Assembly (NCBI GenBank): GCA_005518205.2
Contig: RFFC02000033.1
Location: forward strand, 1 to 64,000
Length of the DNA: 64,000 nucleotides
Direction of reading: 5' to 3'
Source: Hormoscilla sp. GUM202
GTDB taxonomy: Bacteria > Cyanobacteriota > Cyanobacteriia > Cyanobacteriales > Desertifilaceae
Shown one piece after another: positions 43,884-52,804 of this stretch (position 1 is the stretch's first letter; each line of letters opens with the position of its first letter). The notes beneath the pieces are model-generated. The model was not told where the DNA came from. It did not search any database and saw nothing but the letters and a program-made list of their open reading frames with translations. The translations under genes were made by a program, and so were the position numbers.

Positions 43884-45761
43884 ATGTCACGGAACATCAC
43901 CAATAGGCGAGTGTATGACTGGAAAGCTGTCCCATGGCGAAAGCTAGAGAAGACAGTTTTTAAGCTGCAAAAACGAATCTACAGAGCGACCCAACAAGGC
44001 AACAAGCGTCTAGTTCGCAAACTCCAGGGATTGATGACGAGGTCATGGTCCGCAAAGATGATAGCGGTCAGACAGGTGACCCAGCAGAACAAGGGGAAGA
44101 AGACGGCAGGGGTGGATGGCATTACGGCGCTCAAGCCCTCCGAAAGACAGCCATTGGTAAAGCAGCTTCGAGTGGAAAAAGGGAAGAAAGTAAAACCGAC
44201 CCGCAGGGTATGGATACCAAAACCCGGACGAGACGAGAAGAGGCCGCTGGGAATACCGACGATGCATGACAGAGCCCTACAGGGAGTAGTCAAAATGGCA
44301 CTAGAGCCCGAATGGGAGGCGGTGTTTGAGACAAACTCATATGGATTCAGACCAGGAAGGGGATGTCACGATGCAATTGCAGCGATATACTTAAGCATCA
44401 AACAAAAGGCGAAATGGGTCTTAGATGCAGATATCGCCAGATGTTTTGACAAAATAAACCACAAAGCATTACTTAGAAAATTGAATAACACGTCACCAAT
44501 TCGTAGCATAATACGGGGATGGCTAAAAGCCGGGGTGATGGACCAAGGAGTGTTTCAGCCAACGGAAGCGGGCACCCCGCAAGGGGGTGTTATATCACCA
44601 GTACTAGCAAACATCGCGTTGCACGGACTGGAAGCGGAAGTAAAGAGGGCATTCCAAAAGCAAGCAATAACAGTAGTAAGATATGCCGATGACTTTGTGG
44701 TTCTAAACGAAAGCCGAGAGGTAATCGAACGAGCCAAGGAGGTCATCCAGAAGTGGTTAACCGAAGTAGGACTAGAACTCAAGGCCGAAAAAACACGAAT
44801 ATCGCACACGCTGGATGGAGAGAAACCGGGATTTGACTTCCTGGGATTCAACGTCAGACAGTATAAAGTGGGGCGGTATCATAGCGGCAAAAACACACAC
44901 GGAAACCTACTAGGATTCAAAACGCTTATCAAGCCTAGCCAGAAAGCCATAGAGAAGCATAAAGAAAAGCTACGGAGCGTAGTGAAAAGCCATAGGGCTC
45001 TACCACAAGTCGCGCTGATTGCAAAACTGAACCCGATAATACGGGGATGGTGTAACTACTACAGGACGGCAGTCAGCAAAGAGGTGTTTGGAGAAATGGA
45101 TGAATACCTATGGGAACTAACTTGGAAATGGGCAGAAAGAAGGCACCCCAGAAAGACAAACAGATGGGTAGCCAAGAAGTACTGGAAGCCTGAGAAGGAC
45201 AGACAGTGGAACTTCAAAGGTAAACTCAGAGATGGAACGGAGGTATGGCTAACCCGACACGCCGAAACTGAGATAATCAGGCACGTAAAAGTGAAAGGAA
45301 AAGCCAGCCCCATGGATGGGAATCTGGTCTACTGGAGTAAGAGGTTAAGAAAAAGCCCCGACGTAAGTACGAGAGTAATAAAACTGCTGAAGAAGCAAGG
45401 GGGCAAGTGCGAACGATGCGGACTGACATTTAGGGATGGTGACAAATGGGAAGTGGACCACGTCTTACCGACCTCACTAGGAGGGAAGGACTGGTAAGTA
45501 CATGGACAAAATTAATTTCACACACTCTCTCGCGCTAGTCTCCATATCCGGAGCATGTCGCCCATGGCTATGTGCAATTATTTTTGTCTAACTACTTACA
45601 CGAACTTACAGTTACTGCACGATTACTGTCATCACGCCAAAACAGAAACGGATGGCAGTAGAGGGGGTCGCACCCTATGGGACATTGAAACCGAGGAGCC
45701 GGATGAGGTGAAAGTCTCACGTCCGGTTCTGAAGACGAGTCGGGCTGGCAACAGCCTGGCT
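43884..45761 (+). pseudogene. group II intron RT-maturase-HNH, interrupted by a MITE
   Basis: From ATG 43884 (MSRNITNRRVYDWKAVPW). RT domain: KKTAGVDG (about 60-70), DADIARCFDKINH, GTPQGGVISPVLANI and the active site VRYADDFVVL; maturase X domain about 355-450 (PIIRGWCNYYRTAVS); C-terminal HNH with CERCGLTF and EVDHVLPTSLGGKDW. After W the frame hits the inserted MITE. Removing 45497-45598 (element plus one TA) restores DWYTNLQLLHDYCHHAKTETDG, the normal HNH end. The protein would otherwise be intact; a product truncated within HNH may retain RT and maturase functions. Confidence 0.87.
45495..45598. mobile_element. MITE of the IS630 family
   Basis: 104 bp including TA duplications at both ends. 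Termini TAAGTACATGGACAAAATTA and TTTTTGTCTAACTACTTA are near-complementary and match the ends of the IS630 element at 49260-50442 (TAAGTAGTTGGACAAAATTA / TGTCTGACTACTTA). It carries no ORF and is likely mobilised by that transposase. Confidence 0.85.
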
Positions 45762-45815
45762 TAGTTTAATAAAAAGCCACTCCCTTTCCGGTTCAAGATT
45801 GGCTAGGCTCTCCAG

Positions 45816-45853
45816 ATGGTGTAAAATGTATAGCACAATACATTTTACACCAT
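45816..45853. repeat. perfect 15-bp hairpin
   Basis: ATGGTGTAAAATGTA (45816-45830) and its exact complement (45839-45853) around TAGCACAA. AT-rich with no U tract. It lies just beyond the intron end and 110 bp before the IS630-type ORF. Confidence 0.75.
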
Positions 45854-45965
45854 AAAAGGCTGAAACCCTTGATTTGGCGTGGATAGAAGATTTACTTATC
45901 ACCCAAAACCCAGGAGACCCATTGGCTATGCTAGAATGATAGGAATTGGCACCCTTGAGTAAATC

Positions 45966-46298
45966 ATGGAACCTACTCTGAATCGGACTGAGCAATTGAA
46001 AGCAATTGGACTCAATTTGTCAACCTGGCAGAAGCTTTACTACAAGCATCAGCAAGATTATATCAGACGCCGACTCCTGGCAATTAAATACATCTACGAT
46101 GGTAAGTCTCGCTTAGAGGTCTGTGGCATATTGAACTGCAGCTACACGACATTAAGTACTTGGATAGATAAGTATCTTGAAGTCCGATTCCCAGGTCTAG
46201 TTGCCCCAATTAGACACGATAATGCACCCCAAAAGCTCTCCCAAGAACAAAAGCAAGAACTCAAGGAAATTGTTCTGAATAAATCACCCCAGGACTGA
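45966..46298 (+). pseudogene. IS630-type transposase N-terminal (HTH) fragment
   Basis: 110 residues: IRRRLLAIKYIYDGKSRLEVCGILNCSYTTLSTWIDKYLE is the HTH of IS630-like transposases, followed by APQKLSQEQKQELKEIVLNKSP. The frame stops at 46298 without the DDE domain. It is unrelated in sequence to the complete IS630 element at 49260. Confidence 0.72.
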
Positions 46299-46753
46299 CT
46301 CAGCAGCACGTATACCAGAATAAAGACCAGATGCAACGCAGAGTGCTAATATTGGAAGCAAGTTCCTTAGCTGCCTCTATACCCATACCAAAAACAGTTT
46401 CTTGACCTGCTTTAATAGCAACCGCAAAGTCATCATCCTTACAGTTTAATGGGCGCGATTTGTTTTAAAAGGGGTCAATGTTTAGAGGGAGAACCTTGGT
46501 TCGATAAAGCAATTAAGCTTGGTGCTAAGAGATATAGATGCAGAAATCAAGCGAGTTGTCAAAAATGCTGATAATAATAAGCGACGGCAAGTTGTGGAAT
46601 ATCTGCTCAAAAAATATCCAGATCGATATGCTTGGGCTAATTCTTACCCTGAAGAAGGATAACAAATCAAAAAAAGCGAACAAATGATAGGATTGTAAAT
46701 AAGTCCGATCGCCCGTCGGAGAAAACATTATCCAGAAAGCGGGCGATCGCCTC
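46299..46753. other. spacer with gene fragments
   Basis: On the minus strand about 46440-46310 encodes DDDFAVAIKAGQETVFG and following residues; on the plus strand about 46524-46662 encodes RDIDAEIKRVVKNADNNKRR...PDRYAWANSYPEEG before a stop. I recognise neither. A CGCCCG...CGGGCG pair (about 46711-46746) could terminate the membrane-protein gene. Confidence 0.4.
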
Positions 46754-48235
46754 TCACAAATCGCCATGCACATCCAGGGAAACCTTGCTGACTTTAACTT
46801 GCTGGTTGGCGTTCCAACTGATGTATCGCAGAGTTTCTCCACTCGGTAGCGGGAGTCTGGCAAAACCCGGATCTTCTGCAAGTCGAGATAAAATGCGCTC
46901 GTCAAACAAAACTAGGGTCCGGACTTGAGGGGGTAAAACTGTTGGTGTTGTTTGCAGTCTGTGAGAAAGAGATGTTTCCTGATAGTCATCTAGATAGAAG
47001 TTTAATATGCGCGCGTAGCTTCCTCTCGTCAGCACGACGGTCTGGGAGGCAGGAAAGCGATCGCGAATAGCTTCCACTCGCTCTTTCACAAAGCTATCGT
47101 GCTGCCGGATTTTCGTCCAGGTGCGCAACTCCCCCGGTCCCAGCAGGAAAAATAAACTATTACAACTGATGACGATCGCGGCTATAATAATCCCAACTGG
47201 GCGATGCAAGCGGGCTAAATATTGACCGCATCGCCCGATCGCGAAACCGCAAAGCAGCACGAAGGCTGGCATAATGGTAAAGGTATGACCTTGGCGCTGA
47301 AAGTGGATAAAGATCAGGTATGCTGCCCCCGGTGCTATCCACAAAATCAAGGTTTGCACTCGCCAGTCCTGCTTCACCCGGGAGAGTCTGCTTTTTCTTT
47401 CTTTCCCTAAGACCCAAAGCAGGGGGAAAAACCCAAGACCGACGCAGAAGAGTAGCGCTTTCAAAAGGGCGATCGCATTATTCAGCATCCCCCAAATATT
47501 ATCGACATCTTCCAAGTGGCGATCGAGCCACATCCCAATAGCTTGCCAGTAAGCAGTTACTCCCCCTGACATTGCCACCATTGGCACCGCCCATAAGGCT
47601 ACTCCACCTGCCATCAGCAACAATGCTAAGATTAACTGGCGCCATGAATATTTGCTTTCGCGCATCCCCAAAGCAACTGCTATTGACCACAAGGGAAATA
47701 GGAAAACAGGAGTATTGGGTCGGATGCCACCGGCTAACCCCATCATGACAGCGGCAACAAAAAAGGCAATTTTGTCTCCTAACCGCAGTCGAAAACAGGC
47801 GATCGCCAGCAGCAAAACCCAGGCATACTCCAGCATATAGGAGAGTGCCACCTCCCCGTAGAACCAGACCAGGGGACTCGATAGCATCAACAGCCCACTC
47901 ACCCAGGCCACGAATCTGCCAAACCAGCTAGCACTCAGAACGAAGGTAGCAGCAGCAGCTATCCCCGAGGCCAGAATGCTAACGGAGACCAAGCTTTGGT
48001 TGGCATCATGCAGAAACAGGTTAAACAAGCGTCCCAGGAAGATCAAAAACACAAAAGTTCCCGGCGGATGGGGCTGGTGCAACCGGACATCGAAGTCGGT
48101 CAGGGCCAGGGCAAAGTTAGCCGCATCATGTTCGCTGAGGATCTGGCTTTGGAAGGGCAGGCGCGTGAGAATGCCCAGCAGTCCCAGAATGGCTGCGGTC
48201 CTCCAAATGCTGTTGGGAGTGGAAAGCTTCATCAA
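46754..48235 (-). CDS. GT-C type multi-pass glycosyltransferase-like membrane protein
   Basis: 493 residues with about 10-12 membrane segments. The first extracytoplasmic loop has LSEHDAANFALALTDFDV followed by HQPHPPGTF, the acidic-plus-HPPG pattern of lipid-phosphosugar glycosyltransferases (GT39/PMT-like or DUF2723-like). A soluble C-terminal domain of about 110 residues follows the last segment. The acceptor is unknown. It probably acts at the plasma membrane. No neighbouring sugar genes are present to narrow its role. Confidence 0.75.
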   Translation of the reverse strand: MMKLSTPNSIWRTAAILGLLGILTRLPFQSQILSEHDAANFALALTDFDVRLHQPHPPGTFVFLIFLGRLFNLFLHDANQSLVSVSILASGIAAAATFVLSASWFGRFVAWVSGLLMLSSPLVWFYGEVALSYMLEYAWVLLLAIACFRLRLGDKIAFFVAAVMMGLAGGIRPNTPVFLFPLWSIAVALGMRESKYSWRQLILALLLMAGGVALWAVPMVAMSGGVTAYWQAIGMWLDRHLEDVDNIWGMLNNAIALLKALLFCVGLGFFPLLWVLGKERKSRLSRVKQDWRVQTLILWIAPGAAYLIFIHFQRQGHTFTIMPAFVLLCGFAIGRCGQYLARLHRPVGIIIAAIVISCNSLFFLLGPGELRTWTKIRQHDSFVKERVEAIRDRFPASQTVVLTRGSYARILNFYLDDYQETSLSHRLQTTPTVLPPQVRTLVLFDERILSRLAEDPGFARLPLPSGETLRYISWNANQQVKVSKVSLDVHGDL

Positions 48236-48359
48236 AGAGTTGGATTGACATCTCGGATCATTTTCCCATGCCAGCGTAGGGCTGCTCGTTTGCCTGCCCG
48301 GAGGAGGCGGAGGGTGAAAACATAATCAGGAGTGGGTGCAATACTTCTCGGTTATGCAT

Positions 48360-48625
48360 TTTATTTGTCATTGCGAGGGGGGGTACTCCGCGATTAACGT
48401 TATGCTCAATTGAGTTAACCCCCCCCGAAGCAATCCCCTCGCCCTGTATAAGATGAAGATCACTTCGGCGTCTTTCGCTGTATCCTGGGATCTCTACTCG
48501 CACTACCCAGGATACAGCGAGGTGAGATTGCTAGCCCTCCTGGCGTCGGGCCGCTGCGCTAACAGAGGGGATTGCTTCAGGGGTCAACACAGCTGTTAGT
48601 TTGGTAGCCCCCCTCGCAATGACAG
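48360..48625. repeat. large composite inverted repeat
   Basis: TGTCATTGCGAGGGGGG (about 48366-48382) pairs with CCCCCCTCGCAATGACA (about 48607-48623); inside, GAAGCAATCCCCTCG pairs with GAGGGGATTGCTTC. In the middle is TGTATCCTGG-GATCTCTACTCGCACTACC-CAGGATACA (about 48479-48518), another palindrome with the CTACTCGCACTACC core. Confidence 0.75.
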
Positions 48626-48684
48626 GTTGTATCCCTTGAAGTATTGGAGTGGGTGTGCTAGAGACGGTAAATAGAGAGCGAGAT

Positions 48685-48988
48685 ATGGAAATTACGATTT
48701 CATTGCCAGATAAAATCGCCTGTTACCTAGAAGGGAAATGGGGTAATATAGAAAGTCTGCTATTAGAAGCGATCGTCTTAGAAGCTTATAGGGAAGGTGC
48801 GATCTGCGCGGGGAAAGTGCGAGAATTGCTGGGGATGAATACCCGCCTGGAAGCAGATGCTTTTTCTGAAAGCTAAAGGGATTTATTTGGCATACGACGA
48901 AGCAGAATTTGAAGCCGATCGGCTTACCCACGAGCAACTGCGGCGAGAAGGAAAACTCGGCTACTTTAGGTCGGTAGCCCCAATATGA
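48685..48988 (+). pseudogene. UPF0175 antitoxin-like gene, frameshifted
   Basis: ATG 48685 (MEITISLPDKIACYLEG); AYREGAICAGKVRELLGM is the UPF0175 HTH. An extra T in the run at 48861-48865 ends the frame at SES; the other frame continues LKAKGIYLAYDEAEFEADRL to a stop at 48986-48988, which overlaps the start of the toxin remnant by ATGA. Confidence 0.8.
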
Positions 48989-49032
48989 TTATTATTTCAG
49001 ATACTTCTCCAATAATTTTGAAGCAAATTTAG
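48985..49032 (+). pseudogene. PIN-toxin (DUF3368-like) N-terminal stub
   Basis: MIIISDTSPIILKQI then stop. MIIISDTSPI is the standard beginning of the PIN toxin that pairs with UPF0175. The rest is lost, so the pair is dead. The spacer to 49259 holds another undefined fragment (minus-strand TATFSVDFTGTDLTVTE). Confidence 0.7.
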
Positions 49033-49259
49033 TCATAAAATCTGGTTAACTTTCCCGATGCGATTTCCCGTCTCCAGTAAACCACATTCTTCGTTCCTGA
49101 AAATTTGATTCAGTCACTGTTAAATCTGTACCAGTAAAGTCAACCGAGAACGTCGCTGTCAGCAACAGCCCCGATCGCCGGTGCTCAGTCACCCCAAGAG
49201 CAAAAATACATGACGCTCGTCCTTGACATGCTCCCTTTCTAACCAGGGAATTGCCGTTG

Positions 49260-50442
49260 TAAGTAGTTGGACAAAATTAATTGCACAAAATCGAGAAAAC
49301 TTGTTATACTAGATATAGCTACTCGTACATGTAGCAGATTTTTGTCAAACTAACGGGGAGTCGGTTTTCATGCTCATCCCCGGCCAGATATATTTGACAT
49401 AATATGACGATAAATTAGGAGAAATTAAGAAGGATTTTAATGCGCGAAATAAATGAGCTTTCTGCAAAATTGCTCTTACGAATTTATCATCAAAGTCGCC
49501 ATCATCAAGTTCGTCAAAGAGCACATTGTTTACTTTTGCGAGATCGAGAACATAAAAAAGTTAAAGAACTTATGGAAATCTTTGATGTTAGTTATAGAAC
49601 TATCTACAATTGGATTAAAAATTGGGATTCCGAGGGAATGGTCGGACTATATAATAAGTCTGGAAGAGGTCGTAAGCAAACCTTTAGTCTCGAACAAAAA
49701 GAAAAAATTAAAGCCTGGACTGAAGAAGAACCGAGGCAATTAAAAAAAGTGGTGGCTAAAATCAAAGAAGAATGGGGAATTGAAACAAGTGTTAAAACTG
49801 TTCAGAGAATATTGAAAACAATGAATATGAGTTGGCATCGGATGCGTAAAGGGGTAGCTGTCAGCCCCCCAGCTCAAGAGTATGAGGAAAAAAAAGCACA
49901 ACTTGAACAACTGAAACTGTTAGACAATTTGGGGGAAATTAATTTGTATTATTTAGATGAAAGTGGGTTTTATTTAATCCCTTGTGTCCCTTATGGATGG
50001 CAAAATATTGGGGAATATATAGAAGTACCTAGTCGGAGTAGCCGCAGATTAAATGTATTAGGAATAATGAATCGCCACAATCATTTAGAAGCGTATGTAT
50101 CTACTCAAAATATTAATTCAGATGTAGTCATAGCTTGTATCGATGCATTTTTTCCCACGAGAATGGAAAAGCAAACAGTAATTGTAGTAGACCAAGCATC
50201 TGTCCATACTAGTGATGCTATTCAAGATAAGATTGAAGAATGGAAAGAACGCAATATTACTATATTCCATCTCCCCACTTATTCACCTCATTTGAATTTG
50301 ATTGAAATCTTGTGGCGGTTTATTAAATACGAATGGATTGAAATCGATGCTTATTCTTGCTGGAAAAACTTAGTTGATTCCGTTGAAACAATCATAAAAA
50401 ATTTTGGAGAAAAATATGTAATTAATTTTGTCTGACTACTTA
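49260..50442 (+). mobile_element. IS630-family insertion sequence, apparently complete
   Basis: Ends TAAGTAGTTGGACAAAATTA and AATTTTGTCTGACTACTTA form inverted repeats flanked by TA on both sides, the target duplication of IS630. One intact transposase fills it. AT-rich compared with its surroundings. It is the likely helper of the MITE at 45495. Confidence 0.88.
49440..50435 (+). CDS. IS630-family transposase
   Basis: 331 residues, uninterrupted. N-terminal HTH (KVKELMEIFDVSYRTIYNWIKNW, about 38-62), second HTH (VKTVQRILKTMNMSWHRMRK, about 118-137), and DDE catalytic residues: Asp in YYLDESGFYLIP (about 177), Asp in VIVVDQASVHTS (about 257) and Glu in HLNLIEILWRFIKYEW (about 291). The stop lies 7 bp before the right end. 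Confidence 0.9.
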   Translation: MREINELSAKLLLRIYHQSRHHQVRQRAHCLLLRDREHKKVKELMEIFDVSYRTIYNWIKNWDSEGMVGLYNKSGRGRKQTFSLEQKEKIKAWTEEEPRQLKKVVAKIKEEWGIETSVKTVQRILKTMNMSWHRMRKGVAVSPPAQEYEEKKAQLEQLKLLDNLGEINLYYLDESGFYLIPCVPYGWQNIGEYIEVPSRSSRRLNVLGIMNRHNHLEAYVSTQNINSDVVIACIDAFFPTRMEKQTVIVVDQASVHTSDAIQDKIEEWKERNITIFHLPTYSPHLNLIEILWRFIKYEWIEIDAYSCWKNLVDSVETIIKNFGEKYVINFV

Positions 50443-50631
50443 TAATCTCGTTACCAGGCTCCGGCCTGGTAATGCGTCTCCGGAGGCGGGAGCCTCCAGT
50501 CCAGCACTTACCCGAGGCAGAACCTCTAGAGTTGGGTTCCCCGGAGCCTGGGAACCAGGGAGGGAAACAGGGAAATGCGCCGGTGAAGGCCCCGGCCTTC
50601 GGTCTCTTGCCTGGAAAGTGCAAAAAATTTG
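50443..50631. repeat. palindrome chain upstream of the tRNA genes
   Basis: CGTTACCAGGCTCCGGCCTGGTAA, GGAGGCGGGAGCCTCC, GGTTCCCCGGAGCCTGGGAACC and GGCCCCGGCC in succession (about 50449-50603). Same families as in sbcC, rpoC2 and the 57.4 kb spacer. Confidence 0.75.
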
Positions 50632-50661
50632 TTGCACACTGACGAGAATTTGTGTTATGCT
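50632..50661 (+). promoter_or_regulatory. tRNA-Val promoter, upstream duplicate
   Basis: TTGCAC (50632-50637), 18 bp, TATGCT (50656-50661), inside a block (ATTTGTTGCAC...GTGTTATGCTG) repeated 78 bp further on. Confidence 0.55.
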
Positions 50662-50709
50662 GGTTTTTGTCAGCGCATCCAGCCTCTTGGCAGTGCTCCC
50701 AAAAATTTG

Positions 50710-50739
50710 TTGCACTCTGACGAGAAGTTGTGTTATGCT
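50710..50739 (+). promoter_or_regulatory. tRNA-Val promoter, proximal copy
   Basis: TTGCAC (50710-50715), 18 bp, TATGCT (50734-50739), ending 12 bp before the tRNA. Duplicate of the upstream promoter block. Confidence 0.65.
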
Positions 50740-50751
50740 GATTTTGGTAGC

Positions 50752-50825
50752 GGACGTATAGCTCAGTTGGTTAGAGCACCACGTTGACATCGTGGGGGTC
50801 ACTGGTTCGAGTCCAGTTACGTCCA
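50752..50825 (+). tRNA. tRNA-Val (GAC), copy 1
   Basis: 74 nt. Acceptor GGACGTA pairs with TACGTCC; D-arm AGCTCAGTTGGTTAGAGC; anticodon loop TTGACAT with GAC; T-arm CTGGTTCGAGTCCAG. No encoded CCA. Identical to the next copy. Confidence 0.93.
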
Positions 50826-50904
50826 TTCCCTGCAACCGTTACCCACCTTCAGGGGCTAAACATCCCTACCGGATGGCTCCCAATCGAATCAAAATGTTCT
50901 ACAT

Positions 50905-50978
50905 GGACGTATAGCTCAGTTGGTTAGAGCACCACGTTGACATCGTGGGGGTCACTGGTTCGAGTCCAGTTACGTCCA
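50905..50978 (+). tRNA. tRNA-Val (GAC), copy 2
   Basis: Identical 74-nt gene, 79 bp after copy 1. There is no separate duplicate of the promoter block in between, so both are probably transcribed together. Confidence 0.93.
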
Positions 50979-51005
50979 TTCCCCGTAACTGTTACCCACG
51001 TTCAG

Positions 51006-51150
51006 GGGCCCGTTTCCGAGAGTGCCCACCCATGTCGTGCGCGGGAGCTTTCGTTTCCAGAGACACTCACCCATGTCGTTGCCGAGTAGGCGAACGACAG
51101 GATGAGTGCTCTTGGAAACGAACGACAGGGTGGGCATCTCTGGAAACGGG
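51006..51150. repeat. tandem copies of the GTTTCCAGAGACACCCACCC palindrome
   Basis: At least two overlapping hairpins with arms TTTCC(A)GAGA(C/G)(A/T)(C/G)(C/T)CACCCATG and AACGACAGG(G/A)TG(G/A)G...CTCTGGAAAC. Same element as 16735-16806. The spacer to 51350 also contains GGGTGCATCTCA (about 51305-51316), a MITE-like end. Confidence 0.72.
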
Positions 51151-51350
51151 CCGAGCATCCCTACCCGGATCGCTCCCAATACTTTTTAGATAAAATAGTC
51201 AAAGAACCAGATCGCACGAGAGGCAAGTCCATTATGACTCAAGCAGTAGCTCCAGCGGTTAGCATTAATGAACCACAAAAAAAAGAGCATCAAGGGGGCG
51301 AAAGGGTGCATCTCAATTTAGCAAGGGCGAAGCAAGCGGCAAATATAACC

Positions 51351-51635
51351 ATGACTCAAACACATCTGTCTGAACCAAATCAGGAATATACTCTCCAGGT
51401 CGGAGAGGGAGGTAACTTACTGCTGCCAGTACCAGTGCAGCAGCAGCTCAAGCTTCAACTAGGCGATCGCCTCACCATGACTGTCGAGGCAGATGGTAGC
51501 TTACGCCTAGTTAGCTTACGCCAACAAGTCCAGAAACTTCAGGGACTTTTCAAAGACATTGCGCCAGGAGTTAGTCTTGCAGATGAACTGATTCAAGAAC
51601 GGCGTGAAGAAGCTCGTCGGGAGAGCGAAAAATGA
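51351..51635 (+). CDS. AbrB/MazE-type antitoxin
   Basis: 94 residues from ATG 51351 (MTQTHLSEPNQEYTLQVGEGG). Swapped-hairpin AbrB domain: LQVGEGGNLLLPVPVQQQLKLQLGDRLTMTVEADGSLRLVSL. The rest is an acidic/basic toxin-binding tail. An earlier start at 51234 would add repeat-derived residues. It overlaps the PIN gene by ATGA (51632-51635). Confidence 0.78.
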   Translation: MTQTHLSEPNQEYTLQVGEGGNLLLPVPVQQQLKLQLGDRLTMTVEADGSLRLVSLRQQVQKLQGLFKDIAPGVSLADELIQERREEARRESEK

Positions 51636-51915
51636 ATAGTCCAGTTGCAGTTTTAGATGCATCAGCTCTCTTAGCTTATTTGCAAGGGGAACCAGGTGCA
51701 GAGCGAGTTGCGGAAGTCTTAGTGCTCGGTGCCGCCATCAGTTCAGTAAACTGGGCAGAAACTCTTACCAAACTAGCTGAGCGCGGTCAAGACCCCGAGG
51801 CAGTGGCTACCCGCGCGATCGAGGTCTATTAAACAAGACTCTATTGGTCTACCCAGTAGACGAGAGTCTGGCGCGTAAGATAGCTCAACATGCCTTAAAC
51901 CCGCATGATTACGTG
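51632..51915 (+). pseudogene. PIN-domain toxin, truncated
   Basis: AVLDASALLAYLQGEPGAERVAEVL and SSVNWAETLTKLAERG are the first half of a VapC protein (Asp and Glu of the active site). The frame ends at 51832 (TAA); a shifted frame continues PVDESLARKIAQ, as in relatives, but the final Asp-containing half is missing. The antitoxin would now be an orphan. Confidence 0.8.
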
Positions 51916-52004
51916 ACCTGTACCCTAACTACGAACTACGAACTACGAATAGCTCTTGGAGAACAGGAACCGGAACGCCAACTATCTTGCCGTGCCAATT
52001 TTCA

Positions 52005-52192
52005 TATATCAAGAGTTTTTTCGCCTTACTTTGGCTCAAAAAAACTCTTCAGGAAGCCAAATTAAGTATTATTATTTACGAACCAGATGAATAGGAGATT
52101 GTGCAATGGATAAGCTAAATCAGTATCGGGTTTGGATTGAAGAAATAATCGGAAAATCTAGTGAAATTAAACTATCTTACGGGGAGATATAG
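52005..52192 (+). pseudogene. XisH/XisI remnant
   Basis: Short XisH end: YQEFFRLTLAQ, a one-base shift in an A-run, then TLQEAKLSIIIYEPDE and a stop (about 52078). XisI follows from 52106: MDKLNQYRVWIEEIIGK...LSYGEI then a stop. XisH and XisI are the fdxN-element excision factors now common as an uncharacterised pair in cyanobacteria. Both are fragments here. Confidence 0.65.
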
Positions 52193-52804
52193 ATATATAC
52201 TTTCCTCTCCGCACTCTGCCTTTCTCGATCTATGGCCCTCATCATTTTATCTAAAATTGGACTCTCGAGGCGCTAAAGCGCCCCGGAAACACTCTTCGTG
52301 CTTACTACGAACGTAATTATTGGCTTAAGTAACGCCATCTATCAGTTGTTGGTAGTTTTCTACCCTAGCATCTATGGTGTTTGGTTTTAAGGGCATTTTA
52401 GGTATCTCCTTATGGATGGCGATCGCCCTCGTGAACATACTGGGGTCCAGGGCTTCTGTAGGCGCTAAAATTACTACTTGTGACCCACTACCTTCTGGAG
52501 ATTTCTTGCGATTGGCTGTTCCCCGCCAAAGCGCCACTGTTAGAAAAATCGAGCTCCGGATTTCTCGATTTTTCGGACCGGACGCGGGCCGATCGCGAGT
52601 TCCTCCTTGGCAGCCGTGGGATAGCATGCTCCAGACACCGGCCTGGGAACGGGTTCCGGCGGGGAGGTCTCCTACCAACGGGTTTTGACCGCACCCATCG
52701 TGAATTACGTGCGCTACAATGTCATCTGGCCGGGAGGCGATTTCTCCCTTATATAACACAAAAAAGTACAAGGGTTTTTGGGCTTAAGTCAGTGCCATTC
52801 CACT
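52193..52804. other. spacer of uncertain coding content before uvrB
   Basis: A minus-strand open frame (52325-52771, 148 residues) exists, but only its last 60 residues look protein-like (GSGSQVVILAPTEALDP, PKMPLKPNTIDARVENY). The words ACTTGTGACCCACTACC are shared with 29880-29897 downstream of rpoC2. Hairpins: GGCGCTAAAGCGCC (about 52270) and AAAAATCGAG...CTCGATTTTT (about 52544-52573). I cannot support a gene. Confidence 0.35.

Larger units (their letters stand above)
43289..45768 (+). mobile_element. group II intron with reverse transcriptase/maturase ORF
   Basis: 5' end GTGTGATTCG (GTGYG) at 43289. Domain I-like segments match other copies (AGCCGGGGAGGGACC, GGTGCAAGCCCACC, GGAAT/GAATAAGGCTAAC). 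The ORF lies in domain IV. Domain V is GAGCCGGATGAGGTG-AAAG-TCTCACGTCCGGTTC (about 45697-45730), then the domain VI-like GGGCTGGCAACAGCCTGGC. The 3' boundary (about 45768) is approximate. A MITE at 45495-45598 breaks the ORF. Confidence 0.85.

Noticed and set aside
43549..43890. 113-codon minus-strand ORF in the intron 5' part
   Set aside because: It lies antisense to the structured RNA of intron domains I-III.
52325..52771. 148-codon minus-strand ORF before uvrB
   Set aside because: Mostly low-complexity and hairpin sequence; only the end looks protein-like and no family is recognised.
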